Positions 45,231 to 53,312 of a stretch of DNA of 54,790 bases are shown here, in pieces. Every line of letters starts with the position of its first letter. Within the stretch, counting starts at the first letter, position 1. The notes below the pieces were generated by a model that was not told where the DNA came from, did no database searches, and was given only the letters and a program-made list of their open reading frames with translations. A program made the position numbers and the translations under genes. Source of the stretch: a virus; the IMG/VR virus record IMGVR_UViG_3300032293_000953, positions 1 through 54,790 of that record; one strand, 5' to 3'.

Positions 45231-47672
45231 ATGAGCGTTGAAAAGCCTCTTGAGTATTCATTGGACGAGGGCGCCCCTGACCTTACTATTGGTGTTTTGA
45301 ATCCAGAGGCCGTCACCATTGAGACTGAAGATGGTGGCGCCATTGTTATCTTTGGTTCTGAAGAAGAAGATGAACCGGAGTTTGGCGCCAATCTAGCTGA
45401 GTATATTGATGATAGTGTTATTGGTTCCATTTCCCAGGAACTTATCGCCCATTTTGATAATGATTTGCGGTCTAGGGCTGATTGGGAAAAGACATACAAG
45501 AGTGGTTTGGACCTTCTTGGTCTGAAGATTGAAGATCGTTCTACCCCTTGGGCTGGGGCTTGTGGGGTGTTTCACCCTATTCTGTCTGAAGCGGCGGTTA
45601 GGTTTCAGTCTCAGTCCATTATGGAGACTTTCCCTGCCGGTGGCCCCGTCCGAACCCACATTGAGGGTAAGGTCACACCGGAGAAAGAGAAGCAGGCCCT
45701 TCGAGTTAAGAATGATCTAAACTATCATTTGACCAAAAAGATGAGTGAGTACCGTTCCGAGCATGAGCGGCTTCTGTTTAGCCTTCCTTTGGCCGGGGCT
45801 GCGTTCAAGAAGGTGTATTATGACCCTTCGTTCGGGCGCCCCGTAGCAATGTTTGTGCCAGCAGAAGATTTGGTGGCGCCGTATGGGGCTTCTGATTTGT
45901 TTTCCTGCCCTCGTTACACACATATTATGTATAAATATCCCAATGAATTGAAGAAGTTACAGGTTTCAGGGTTCTATCGGGACATTGATTTGCCCGAACC
46001 CGTGACGCAGATCAGTCAGATTCAGCAGAGTAAGAATGAATTGACGGGCGAGACTGAGGCTAATGCCGATGATCGCCACCAACTCCTTGAAATGCACGTT
46101 GAATTGGATATTGAAGGGTTTGAAGATAAGGGAGAGGACGGCGAACCTACGGGTATTGCCCTGCCCTACGTTGTCACTATTGATCGCCAGAGTGGTTTGG
46201 TGCTGTCTATCTATCGGAACTGGCGCCAGGATGATCCGCTGAAACTAAAGCGGATGCACTTTGTCCAGTATGGGTATGTTCCTGGGTTTGGGTTCTATGC
46301 CTTTGGTTTGATTCATTTGATTGGTGGTATTGCCAAGTCTGCCACGTCCATTCTTCGGCAGCTTGTGGACGCCGGGACGCTGGCTAATCTCCCGGCTGGT
46401 TTGAAGGCGCGTGGGTTGCGGATTAAAGGCGATAGTACGCCTTTGATGCCGGGTGAGTTTAGGGACGTTGATGTTCCTTCGGGCGCCATTAAGGACGCTA
46501 TTACCTTCCTTCCGTACAAAGAACCCTCTCAGGTGCTTGCTGCCCTATTGGGGACTATGGTGGAAGAGGGGCGACGGTTTGCTTCTATTGCTGATTTGCA
46601 GATTGGGGACTCAAACCAACAGGCCCCGGTAGGAACCACGCTTGCTCTGATGGAGCGGGCGATGAAGGTTATGTCTGCCGTCCAAGCGAGGCTACATGCT
46701 TCCTTGGCGCAGGAGTTGGATATTCTGGTCGAGATTATTAAAACACACGCGCCCGATGAGTATGAGTATGAGACTGATCCGGGTGCTACCCGTGGTAAGG
46801 ATTATGATGATCGGGTAGATGTGATTCCAGTTACCGACCCTAACGCGGCCTCTTTGTCGCAGCGGGTGGTTCAATATCAGGCAGCCCTACAGTTGGCGGC
46901 ACAAGCCCCTAATATGTATGACTTGCCTGAACTGCATCGGCAGATGCTTGCTGTGCTTGGTATCAACGATATTGATAAAATTATCCCTTCGACCAAAGAC
47001 AAACGGCCTGCCGACCCCATTTCTGAAAATATGGATATTCTGAACGGCAAGCCCGTTAAGGCGTTCATCTATCAGGATCACGAAGCCCATATCCAGGCCC
47101 ACATGTCTGCCATGCAGAACCCTCGTATTATGGCGCTTATCGGGCAGAACCCGATGGCAGGCTCCATTCAGGCCGCTATGATGGCCCATATCAATGAGCA
47201 TATTGCCTTCCAATATCGCCGGGAGATAGAAGAACAGCTTGGCGTTCAACTGCCAGAACCTAATGCTGAGTTGCCGGAAGATGTGGAAGTGATGCTGTCC
47301 AAGCTAGTTGCAGAGGCTTCTAATCGCCTTCTGGCTAAGGATCAGGCAGAGGCGCAACAGCAACAGATTCAGCAGCAGATGCAAGACCCGGTGGTTCAAG
47401 CGCAGATGCAGGATGCTCAGAATAAGGCGGCTGAAGTCCAGCGCAAGGTTGCCAAGGATCAAACGGATGCCATGCTAAAGGCGCAACAGCAGGATATTGA
47501 ACGAGAGCGTATCGCTTCTCAGGAGCGTATTGCCGGGGTTAATGCCGGGATTAAGGCATCAAATGAACGGGACAAGATTGCCCTGACCTCTGACAAGAAT
47601 AGGGCGGATGCAAAGCTGGCCGGGTTTAAGGCTGGTCAGGAGATGATGAGGGGCTTCAATGGATCAGTTTGA
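45231..47672 (+). CDS. portal protein (P22-like class)
   Basis: 813 residues; large like P22 gp1 (725). The core SGLDLLGLKIEDRSTPWAGA, HPILSEAAVRFQSQSIMETF and FVPAEDLVAPYGASDLFSCP, then HLIGGIAKSATSILRQLVDA with LANLPAGLKARGLRI, is typical of podoviral portals. The C-terminal barrel region is Gln-rich and coiled (AEAQQQQIQQQMQDPVVQAQ). It forms the dodecameric DNA gate. A TTGACA lies at 45182-45187 upstream, with only a weak -10. Confidence 0.88.
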   Translation: MSVEKPLEYSLDEGAPDLTIGVLNPEAVTIETEDGGAIVIFGSEEEDEPEFGANLAEYIDDSVIGSISQELIAHFDNDLRSRADWEKTYKSGLDLLGLKIEDRSTPWAGACGVFHPILSEAAVRFQSQSIMETFPAGGPVRTHIEGKVTPEKEKQALRVKNDLNYHLTKKMSEYRSEHERLLFSLPLAGAAFKKVYYDPSFGRPVAMFVPAEDLVAPYGASDLFSCPRYTHIMYKYPNELKKLQVSGFYRDIDLPEPVTQISQIQQSKNELTGETEANADDRHQLLEMHVELDIEGFEDKGEDGEPTGIALPYVVTIDRQSGLVLSIYRNWRQDDPLKLKRMHFVQYGYVPGFGFYAFGLIHLIGGIAKSATSILRQLVDAGTLANLPAGLKARGLRIKGDSTPLMPGEFRDVDVPSGAIKDAITFLPYKEPSQVLAALLGTMVEEGRRFASIADLQIGDSNQQAPVGTTLALMERAMKVMSAVQARLHASLAQELDILVEIIKTHAPDEYEYETDPGATRGKDYDDRVDVIPVTDPNAASLSQRVVQYQAALQLAAQAPNMYDLPELHRQMLAVLGINDIDKIIPSTKDKRPADPISENMDILNGKPVKAFIYQDHEAHIQAHMSAMQNPRIMALIGQNPMAGSIQAAMMAHINEHIAFQYRREIEEQLGVQLPEPNAELPEDVEVMLSKLVAEASNRLLAKDQAEAQQQQIQQQMQDPVVQAQMQDAQNKAAEVQRKVAKDQTDAMLKAQQQDIERERIASQERIAGVNAGIKASNERDKIALTSDKNRADAKLAGFKAGQEMMRGFNGSV

Positions 47673-47856
47673 GGACGGCATTCTTATTGCGGTGCGGAAG
47701 AAGATTCGCGCGACCATGGAACAGATTGCAGATAACATTGCCTGCGGTGGTTGCGCTTCATTTGAAGAATATAAACGCCAGACCGGGATTATCGAAGGTT
47801 TGGCGCTTGCGGAACGGGAACTTCTTGATTTACTTGAAAAATATCAGGAGTCCTAA
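47659..47856 (+). CDS. small conserved phage protein after the portal
   Basis: 65 residues: MDQFEDGILIAVRKKIRATM, EQIADNIACGGCASFEEYKR, QTGIIEGLALAERELLDLLE. A family seen next to portal genes in many podoviruses (GxxxSFEEYKxxxGxIxGLxxAExxLLDL). Likely a virion or assembly accessory. Overlaps the portal stop by 14 bp. Confidence 0.65.
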   Translation: MDQFEDGILIAVRKKIRATMEQIADNIACGGCASFEEYKRQTGIIEGLALAERELLDLLEKYQES

Positions 47857-47922
47857 GTATTCATCCCATAGTGGGATGCAGGGCGCTTACCAGCCCTTAA
47901 TTGGTATGCGATGGGTGTAGTA

Positions 47923-48321
47923 ATGGAATTGGACTATAAGAAGATTGACCTGAATAGTTTGAAGTTGGATTCAGGTATTGAGGGTAAGCCTAATGTATTG
48001 CCTGATCCTAAAGGCTACAAGATGCTTATTATTTTGCCAGAGTTTGAGGAAAAGACTTCTGGCGGTATTCTCCTTCCTGGGCAGGCGCTTGAGCGTGAAC
48101 AAACCGCTTCTGTGGTTGGGTTTGTGCTGAAGATGGGCGACCTTTGCTATAAGGATGAAGATAAGTTTCCCACGGGGCCTTGGTGCCAGGAAGGGGATTG
48201 GGTTGTATTTCGCGCCTATTCCGGTTCCCGCATTAAGATTCATGGCCGGGAGTTTCGTCTAATCAATGACGATACTGTAGAGGCCGTGGTGGATGATCCG
48301 AGGGGGATTACCCGCGCATGA
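47923..48321 (+). CDS. GroES-like co-chaperonin
   Basis: 132 residues from ATG 47923 (ATG 47911 also possible). The Cpn10 fold is shown by GYKMLIILPEFEEKTSGGIL, LPGQALEREQTASVVGFVLK and EGDWVVFRAYSGSRIKIHGR, with the mobile-loop region EEKTSGGILLPG that binds GroEL. T4 gp31 and similar phage Cpn10s widen the GroEL cage for the capsid protein. The location between portal and scaffold supports a role in capsid folding. Confidence 0.85.
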   Translation: MELDYKKIDLNSLKLDSGIEGKPNVLPDPKGYKMLIILPEFEEKTSGGILLPGQALEREQTASVVGFVLKMGDLCYKDEDKFPTGPWCQEGDWVVFRAYSGSRIKIHGREFRLINDDTVEAVVDDPRGITRA

Positions 48322-49238
48322 GCGACATTGAAGATAAGGACGCTGAGGCGCCTGAAATTGAAATCATTGTGGAGGACGATACCCCGGATGCCGATAAGGG
48401 CCGGGTTGTTGCTCCTGAACAAACCGAGTCCGACGACGATATTAAGGTCGGGGACGACGAGGCCACACGATACAATAAAGATGTTCAGAAGCGGATTAAG
48501 GACTTGTCCTTTAAGGCCCATTCTGAACGCCGGGCCAAGGAAGCTGCTGCCAAAGAACGTGATGAGGCGGTTCGCTTTGCCCAAACTCTTATGGAGAAAA
48601 ACAAGCAACTAGAGAATCTAAGGGTTTCTCAGGAAACTGCTCTGGTTGAACAGGCAAAGGGTCGGTCTGAATCTCAGATTACCCTTTTGAAGCGGGCCGC
48701 AAAGGAAGCCTTTGAGGCGGGCGATACCGAGAAGTTCATGGAGTTTAATGAGCAACTTCAAAGGTCTATCGTTGAAAATGAGCGGTATAAAGGTTATCGG
48801 GCGCCGGAGCCTGAAGCCCAAGTTCATCAACTTCCTCCCCCGCCACCAAAGCCGGATGCCAAGGCCGAGAAATGGTATGAGGCCAATAGTAATTGGTTCC
48901 AGGCCGAAGGCGATCTGGAAGAAGAAATGACTGCTTATGCTTTCGGAGTGTCAGACATTCTAAGAAAAAAAGATGTTGACCCCCGTTCTGATAAGTATTA
49001 TGAAGAAATTGACGCTAGAGTTCGTCAAAGATTTCCCGAATACTTTGGGAAACAGTCTGAGTCGGTAAGTTACGCGACGGCTAAGGCTCCATCGGTAGTG
49101 GCCCCCGCTGGTCGGGCGGTCAAGAATGCTACCCGCCAAGTGCGTATATCTGAGTCCACCATGCGGTTTATCCGCAAAGCTGGAATCACGCCCCAACAAT
49201 ACGTTGAGCAATACATGAAGGATAACCCCAATGGCTGA
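48318..49238 (+). CDS. scaffolding protein
   Basis: 306 residues, coupled by ATGA to the co-chaperonin. It has an acidic disordered N-terminus (EIEIIVEDDTPDADKGRVVA), a long coiled coil at about 60-160 (FKAHSERRAKEAAAKERDEA), a Pro-rich hinge (HQLPPPPPKPDAKAEKWYEA) and a basic helical C-terminus with SESTMRFIRKAGITPQQYVE. The order matches podoviral scaffolds whose C-terminal helix binds the coat protein. Confidence 0.8.
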   Translation: MSDIEDKDAEAPEIEIIVEDDTPDADKGRVVAPEQTESDDDIKVGDDEATRYNKDVQKRIKDLSFKAHSERRAKEAAAKERDEAVRFAQTLMEKNKQLENLRVSQETALVEQAKGRSESQITLLKRAAKEAFEAGDTEKFMEFNEQLQRSIVENERYKGYRAPEPEAQVHQLPPPPPKPDAKAEKWYEANSNWFQAEGDLEEEMTAYAFGVSDILRKKDVDPRSDKYYEEIDARVRQRFPEYFGKQSESVSYATAKAPSVVAPAGRAVKNATRQVRISESTMRFIRKAGITPQQYVEQYMKDNPNG

Positions 49239-49674
49239 TCGCACTCCTCGTTCCCTTGATCTCCGTGAGAATGCGGGGCGCGTAGCCTCTTGGAAACCCC
49301 CTTCTATTCTTCCCGATCCAACCCCGCAAGAGGGTTATGTTTTCCGTTGGGTTAGTGTTGCGGCAGGCGGCGAAGATCAAGCCGCTAATGTCACGGCACA
49401 AATGAATGAAGGTTATGAGCCTGTTCTCGCAACAGAACACCCCGAGATTAAGGTTCGGCGCCCGAAAAATGCGGAGTTTAGCGAAAATATCCTTATTGGA
49501 AATTCGCTGCTTTGCAAGGCCCCGGCAGAAATCATCAATCAACGCGCGCAGCATTATGAAAATTGGACACGGCAACAGATTGATGCTGTGGACAATAATA
49601 TGTTTCGGGAGAATGACCCTCGCGCGCCTCTGCTTCGCCCTGAGCGGGCATCAAGCGTTATGAGGCACCGTTGA
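49231..49674 (+). CDS. virion-associated phage protein
   Basis: 147 residues: DRTPRSLDLRENAGRVASWK, PPSILPDPTPQEGYVFRWVS, NEGYEPVLATEHPEIKV, SENILIGNSLLCKAPAEIIN, then RQQIDAVDNNMF. A conserved family between scaffold and capsid genes (EGYxFRWV...GYEPV...GLxLxKxPxEI). It may be a capsid accessory or maturation factor. Overlaps the scaffold gene by 8 bp. Confidence 0.65.
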   Translation: MADRTPRSLDLRENAGRVASWKPPSILPDPTPQEGYVFRWVSVAAGGEDQAANVTAQMNEGYEPVLATEHPEIKVRRPKNAEFSENILIGNSLLCKAPAEIINQRAQHYENWTRQQIDAVDNNMFRENDPRAPLLRPERASSVMRHR

Positions 49675-49726
49675 TATGGGAATGGTCCTGTATCAATTCT
49701 CAATTTTTTTCTGAAAGGAAAAGTAG

Positions 49727-50347
49727 ATGGCTCTTACATCTGCTCCGTATGGGCTTCAGCCCATTAACCTTTTGGGTGGGCAGGGCTTCGCTGGTTCGAC
49801 TCGGTTGTATTCGATTCCGTCCGGCTTGGCTGTGAACATTCAAACTGGTGATCCGGTTATTGTCGTTAATACCGGCGCAAATCGCGGCACGATTACCCGC
49901 ATGAACACCACCACGACTGCTACTACCGTAACTTCCACGGGCGGTGGCTTTGGTTTTGTTGGTGTGTTTGTGGGCTGCACCTACACCGATCCGGTGTTTG
50001 GTAGGATTTTCCGTCAAACCTATGTTTCTGGTACGGTTGCTTCGGACATTCAGGCTTATGTCGTGGATGATCCTGACGCCATGTTCCAAATTCAGGCTGA
50101 TGGTTCTCTTGGTCAGACTGCGCTTGGGTGCAATGCGTCCCTGATTCAAACGCGCGCTGGTGGTTCTGGTTACTTTGCTTCTGGCCTTGCGTTGCAGGCT
50201 TCGAGCGTTGCCACCACTGCCACGCTTCCGCTGCGAATTGTGGATTATGTAACCATTGGCGATGCCTTTACTGATGTGGTGGTGCGTATCAACACTCACT
50301 TCCATCGGTCAGGCAATACCGGCATTGCCGGTACAGCGGCGTCGTAA
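49727..50347 (+). CDS. capsid decoration-like structural protein
   Basis: 206 residues; AAAGGAAAAG precedes the start. Thr/Gly-rich beta protein: LTSAPYGLQPINLLGGQGFA, GSTRLYSIPSGLAVNIQTGD, GGGFGFVGVFVGCTYTDPVF, then IVDYVTIGDAFTDVVVRINT. The PYGLQPxNLxGGQ start with VGVFxGCxY is known from head decoration or virion proteins encoded before the coat gene. Role inferred. Confidence 0.7.
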   Translation: MALTSAPYGLQPINLLGGQGFAGSTRLYSIPSGLAVNIQTGDPVIVVNTGANRGTITRMNTTTTATTVTSTGGGFGFVGVFVGCTYTDPVFGRIFRQTYVSGTVASDIQAYVVDDPDAMFQIQADGSLGQTALGCNASLIQTRAGGSGYFASGLALQASSVATTATLPLRIVDYVTIGDAFTDVVVRINTHFHRSGNTGIAGTAAS

Positions 50348-50360
50348 GGAGGGCTGAGAT

Positions 50361-51269
50361 ATGGCTATTAGTCGCGCACAGCTTCTTAAAGAACTGCTGC
50401 CGGGTTTGAACAAGCTGTTTGGCTTGGAATATAACCGCTATGGTGAACAGCATAAGGAAATCTATGAGGTGGAAACCTCGGAGCGTTCCTTTGAAGAGGA
50501 AGTGAAACTTTCTGGCTTCGGGGCCGCGCCCGTGAAGAACGAAGGTATGCCGATTGCGTATGATAACGCGCAAGAGGCGTTCATTGCCCGCTACAACCAT
50601 GAAACGATTGCCCTTGGTTACTCCCTTACGGAAGAAGCCTTTGAGGACAATCTGTATGAAAGCCTCTCGATCCGCTACACGAAGGCCCTGGCTCGCGCTA
50701 TGGCTTACACGAAGCAGATTAAAGCGGCTGATTTGCTGAATCGTGGTTTCACCACCTTCCAATCTGGCGATGGTGTTACCCTGTTTAGCACGGCTCACCC
50801 GCTGGTTGGCGGTGGTGTCAATAGCAATCGTCCGACAGTCGGCGCGGATTTGAATGAAACCTCCCTTGAGGCGGCTGTAATTCAGATGGCACTTTGGACG
50901 GACGAGCGTGGTCTGCTTATCGCAGCAAAGCCGCGTAAGTTGATTGTCCCGCCGCAGCTTCAGTTTGTTGCTACCCGCATTCTCGAAACTGCGCTTCGTG
51001 TCGGGACTTCGGATAACGACCTTAACGCGCTGAAGAATAACGGTTCTATTCCTGAAGGCTATACGGTCAACAACTTCCTGACTGATCCGAATGCTTGGTT
51101 CCTTAAAACTGACGTTCCGAATGGCATGAAGCACTTTGTTCGTGTGTCTCAGGAAACCAAGACTGACGGTGACTTTGATACCGGCAATATCCGCTGGAAG
51201 GCGCGTGAGCGTTATTCCTTTGGAACGTCTGATCCGCTGGGCATCTTTGGAAGCCCAGGAAGTTTGTAA
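50361..51269 (+). CDS. major capsid protein
   Basis: 302 residues of the HK97-like Mu gpT-type capsid pattern: SRAQLLKELLPGLNKLFGLE, EIYEVETSERSFEEEVKLSG, AFIARYNHETIALGYSLTEE, FEDNLYESLSIRYTKALARA, GVTLFSTAHPLVGGGVNSNR. The A-domain and C-terminal end RWKARERYSFGTSDPLGIFG complete it. It forms the icosahedral shell on the scaffold encoded upstream. GGAGGGC precedes the start and a strong terminator follows. Confidence 0.88.
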   Translation: MAISRAQLLKELLPGLNKLFGLEYNRYGEQHKEIYEVETSERSFEEEVKLSGFGAAPVKNEGMPIAYDNAQEAFIARYNHETIALGYSLTEEAFEDNLYESLSIRYTKALARAMAYTKQIKAADLLNRGFTTFQSGDGVTLFSTAHPLVGGGVNSNRPTVGADLNETSLEAAVIQMALWTDERGLLIAAKPRKLIVPPQLQFVATRILETALRVGTSDNDLNALKNNGSIPEGYTVNNFLTDPNAWFLKTDVPNGMKHFVRVSQETKTDGDFDTGNIRWKARERYSFGTSDPLGIFGSPGSL

Positions 51270-51291
51270 TAAAATCAAGTAGTTAAGCATT

Positions 51292-51324
51292 AGAGAGCCC
51301 CTAATTTGGGGCTCTCTTTTTTTT
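51292..51324 (+). terminator. strong intrinsic terminator after the major capsid gene
   Basis: AGAGAGCCCC (51292-51301) and GGGGCTCTCT (51308-51317) form a perfect 10-bp stem with loop TAATTT, followed by eight T. It separates the capsid gene from the homing endonuclease. Confidence 0.93.
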
Positions 51325-51391
51325 GTCTTGACAATTTAATACAAAAATTTGTAGTTTCAGCCCATCGCCAATCATCATACGGAGATTGAAA

Positions 51392-52237
51392 ATGAAGGGC
51401 AAATTTATTTACAAAATCATCAATACGGTTAATGGGAAATTTTATGTTGGAAGCACCACAAATCATTATGAAAGATTTAGAACTCACAGACAAAAATTAA
51501 GATCATCTAAGCATCATTGTAAGCATCTCCAGTCATCTTGGAATAAATATGGAGAAAATGCTTTTGTTTTTGCTGTAATTGAGAACCTTGGGGATGATTG
51601 TGACTTGATGGCTGCTGAAGAGGGGTGGCTAAGAGAGCATGTTGGTAAGGAGTATTGTTACAATTCTGGGCTATCCGCAAATGCTCCAATGCGAGGAATA
51701 CAAAAAGAAAAGCATCCAAATTTTGGTAAACCAATTTCTGATGAGCAGCGAGAAGCCATATCTCAAAAACTAAAAGAATTTTATGCTGCTGATCCGGCCA
51801 ACCACCCCCGTTATGGAAAGCGCCATACACCCGAGACTATTGAGAAAATTAAACTCAGTAGAAAGGAAAAAATGGCAGGGGAAAACCACTATAGGTATGG
51901 GAAAACCCTATCAGATGAAGTGAAGCAGAAAATTAGTGCCGCCCAGAAGGGCGTTAAGCGCGGCCCAAAGATCATCACAGAGGAGGGCCGTCGCCGTATA
52001 GCTGAGGCTGCGGCACGGGGTAGCTACAGCCACCAAAAAGGCAAGAAGCGCCCCCAGGAGATTATTGATAAAATCAAAAAGAAAATTCGGGCGCTCCCAG
52101 AAAACATAGTTTTCAACTCAGTGAACGAGGCGCTTGTTTATTACAACATCAAATCCCCTACCCTCAACCGATCAATCAAGACCGGCAAGCCAATCAAGAA
52201 AGGAAGGTTGACCGGAGTTAGCTTTCAATACGCCTAA
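51392..52237 (+). CDS. GIY-YIG homing endonuclease with NUMOD repeats
   Basis: I chose ATG 51392 (GGAG 7 bases upstream), giving 281 residues. The nuclease is FIYKIINTVNGKFYVGST (residues 5-22, the GIY and YIG strands), R28/R30 region and AAEEGWLREHVG with the catalytic Glu. NUMOD3-like DNA-binding repeats follow: HPNFGKPISDEQREAISQKL, HPRYGKRHTPETIEKIKLSR, YRYGKTLSDEVKQKISAAQK, then a NUMOD1-like end. It is AT-richer than its neighbours and bracketed by terminators. A free-standing mobile gene. Confidence 0.9.
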   Translation: MKGKFIYKIINTVNGKFYVGSTTNHYERFRTHRQKLRSSKHHCKHLQSSWNKYGENAFVFAVIENLGDDCDLMAAEEGWLREHVGKEYCYNSGLSANAPMRGIQKEKHPNFGKPISDEQREAISQKLKEFYAADPANHPRYGKRHTPETIEKIKLSRKEKMAGENHYRYGKTLSDEVKQKISAAQKGVKRGPKIITEEGRRRIAEAAARGSYSHQKGKKRPQEIIDKIKKKIRALPENIVFNSVNEALVYYNIKSPTLNRSIKTGKPIKKGRLTGVSFQYA

Positions 52238-52242
52238 AGAAA

Positions 52243-52264
52243 GGGGGCTTCGGCCCCCTTTTTT
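52243..52264 (+). terminator. UUCG-tetraloop terminator after the homing endonuclease
   Basis: GGGGGC-TTCG-GCCCCC (52243-52258) with a run of six T. The UUCG tetraloop makes it very stable. Confidence 0.93.
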
Positions 52265-52277
52265 ATCAATAAAGACC

Positions 52278-52307
52278 TTGCTTTTATTTTTGAAACCACA
52301 CTATAAG
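52278..52307 (+). promoter_or_regulatory. candidate late promoter and structured leader for the tail genes
   Basis: TTGCTT (52278-52283), 18 bp, TATAAG (52302-52307). The leader up to 52391 has an inverted repeat CCATACCA/TGGTATGG (52330-52337, 52362-52369) enclosing CTGCC/GGCAG. Since two terminators lie upstream, the tail genes would need such a promoter or antitermination. Confidence 0.5.
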
Positions 52308-52391
52308 CAAGTAACCGGGTTTTAACTCGCCATACCAACTGCCCCGGCAGACAAGCACAGATGGTATGGTTGTTGTGCAGGAGTTTCATCA

Positions 52392-52868
52392 ATGGCTTTT
52401 TCATCTTTTACTGGGCCACTTCGTTCTGGCCCCACCAAAGAAGGCCCGAACCGTAATACGGGTCTAGCCGTTCTTTCTCAATCCTGGGATTCTGGCGATC
52501 TAACTGGACGTGTTGTTGGCAGCACCGACACGGCGGTTTTTCGCTTGCCGCAGGGCGCGCAGATTGTCAGCATTTTTGTGGATCAAACTGTTGCCGCTAC
52601 GGCTGGCACCACCACGATTTCTGTGGGTAATGCTTCTGGTGGCGCTCAGTTGATGGCTGCTGTTGCTACCACGGCTGGTGGTCGTTTTACTGGCACGACG
52701 ACTGCCGCGACACAGGCTGCTTGGCAGACCTCTACCACGGCTGATACCCAGGTATTTGTTCGTGTTACTGTCGCTACTGCCACGCTTACGGCTGGTCGAG
52801 CGATTGTCACTGTCAACTATGTTCAGCGTCTTGAGGACGGCTCCGCAAATCCGGCCAACAGCCTGTAA
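52392..52868 (+). CDS. virion structural protein (head/tail)
   Basis: 158 residues with strongly Thr/Ala/Gly-rich beta character: LAVLSQSWDSGDLTGRVVGS, VSIFVDQTVAATAGTTTISV, AATQAAWQTSTTADTQVFVR, then GRAIVTVNYVQRLEDGSANP. The GRAxVTVxYxQ end is common in small phage structural proteins behind the capsid gene. Exact location in the virion is not shown. Confidence 0.6.
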   Translation: MAFSSFTGPLRSGPTKEGPNRNTGLAVLSQSWDSGDLTGRVVGSTDTAVFRLPQGAQIVSIFVDQTVAATAGTTTISVGNASGGAQLMAAVATTAGGRFTGTTTAATQAAWQTSTTADTQVFVRVTVATATLTAGRAIVTVNYVQRLEDGSANPANSL

Positions 52869-52883
52869 TTAAGGGAGGGTCAG

Positions 52884-53312
52884 ATGGGTGGCTATGCACC
52901 TCTAATCAGTACTGAAACTGGTCGTTCTTCTCAGTGGAATGCCACTGATGGCGCGGCGCATGTTAAGCTGGTCGGTCAAACCTCGTCGGGCGCTAGTATT
53001 GATCTTCTTGTTGATGAAGCTGGCCGTTTGTTGGTGGAGCCTCTTGGGATTCCAGGGGTTGCTCGCCAACTAGCGGCTGGGGCGGCTTCAGCAAATGTCG
53101 CCCTAACCACCACTGTTCGACGCATAAGCATTTATGCTCGTGGTGCCGATATTCGGTATTTGGTTGGTAGCTCTGCTCAAACCGCCCTTCTAACAAGCCA
53201 CTTTATTGCTTCGGGGGAGAGGTTGGATATTGACGTTCCTGCTACGCCAAACATTGCTGCTATTCGTGCTGGTGGTACAGATTCAGTTTTGGAAATCACG
53301 GAACTTTCCTAA
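52884..53312 (+). CDS. virion structural protein
   Basis: 142 residues, beta-rich: SSQWNATDGAAHVKLVGQTS, SIDLLVDEAGRLLVEPLGIP, TTTVRRISIYARGADIRYLV, then AIRAGGTDSVLEITELS. The pattern of a small beta-sandwich (VRRISIxAxGADIRYxxG) is known from phage virion proteins. Stop overlaps the next start (TAATG). Confidence 0.6.
   Translation: MGGYAPLISTETGRSSQWNATDGAAHVKLVGQTSSGASIDLLVDEAGRLLVEPLGIPGVARQLAAGAASANVALTTTVRRISIYARGADIRYLVGSSAQTALLTSHFIASGERLDIDVPATPNIAAIRAGGTDSVLEITELS

Noticed and set aside
51325-51391. Promoter for the homing endonuclease at TTGACA (51328)
   Set aside because: The -35 is perfect, but the best -10 at 17-18 bp is only three of six matches. Too weak to list as a feature.
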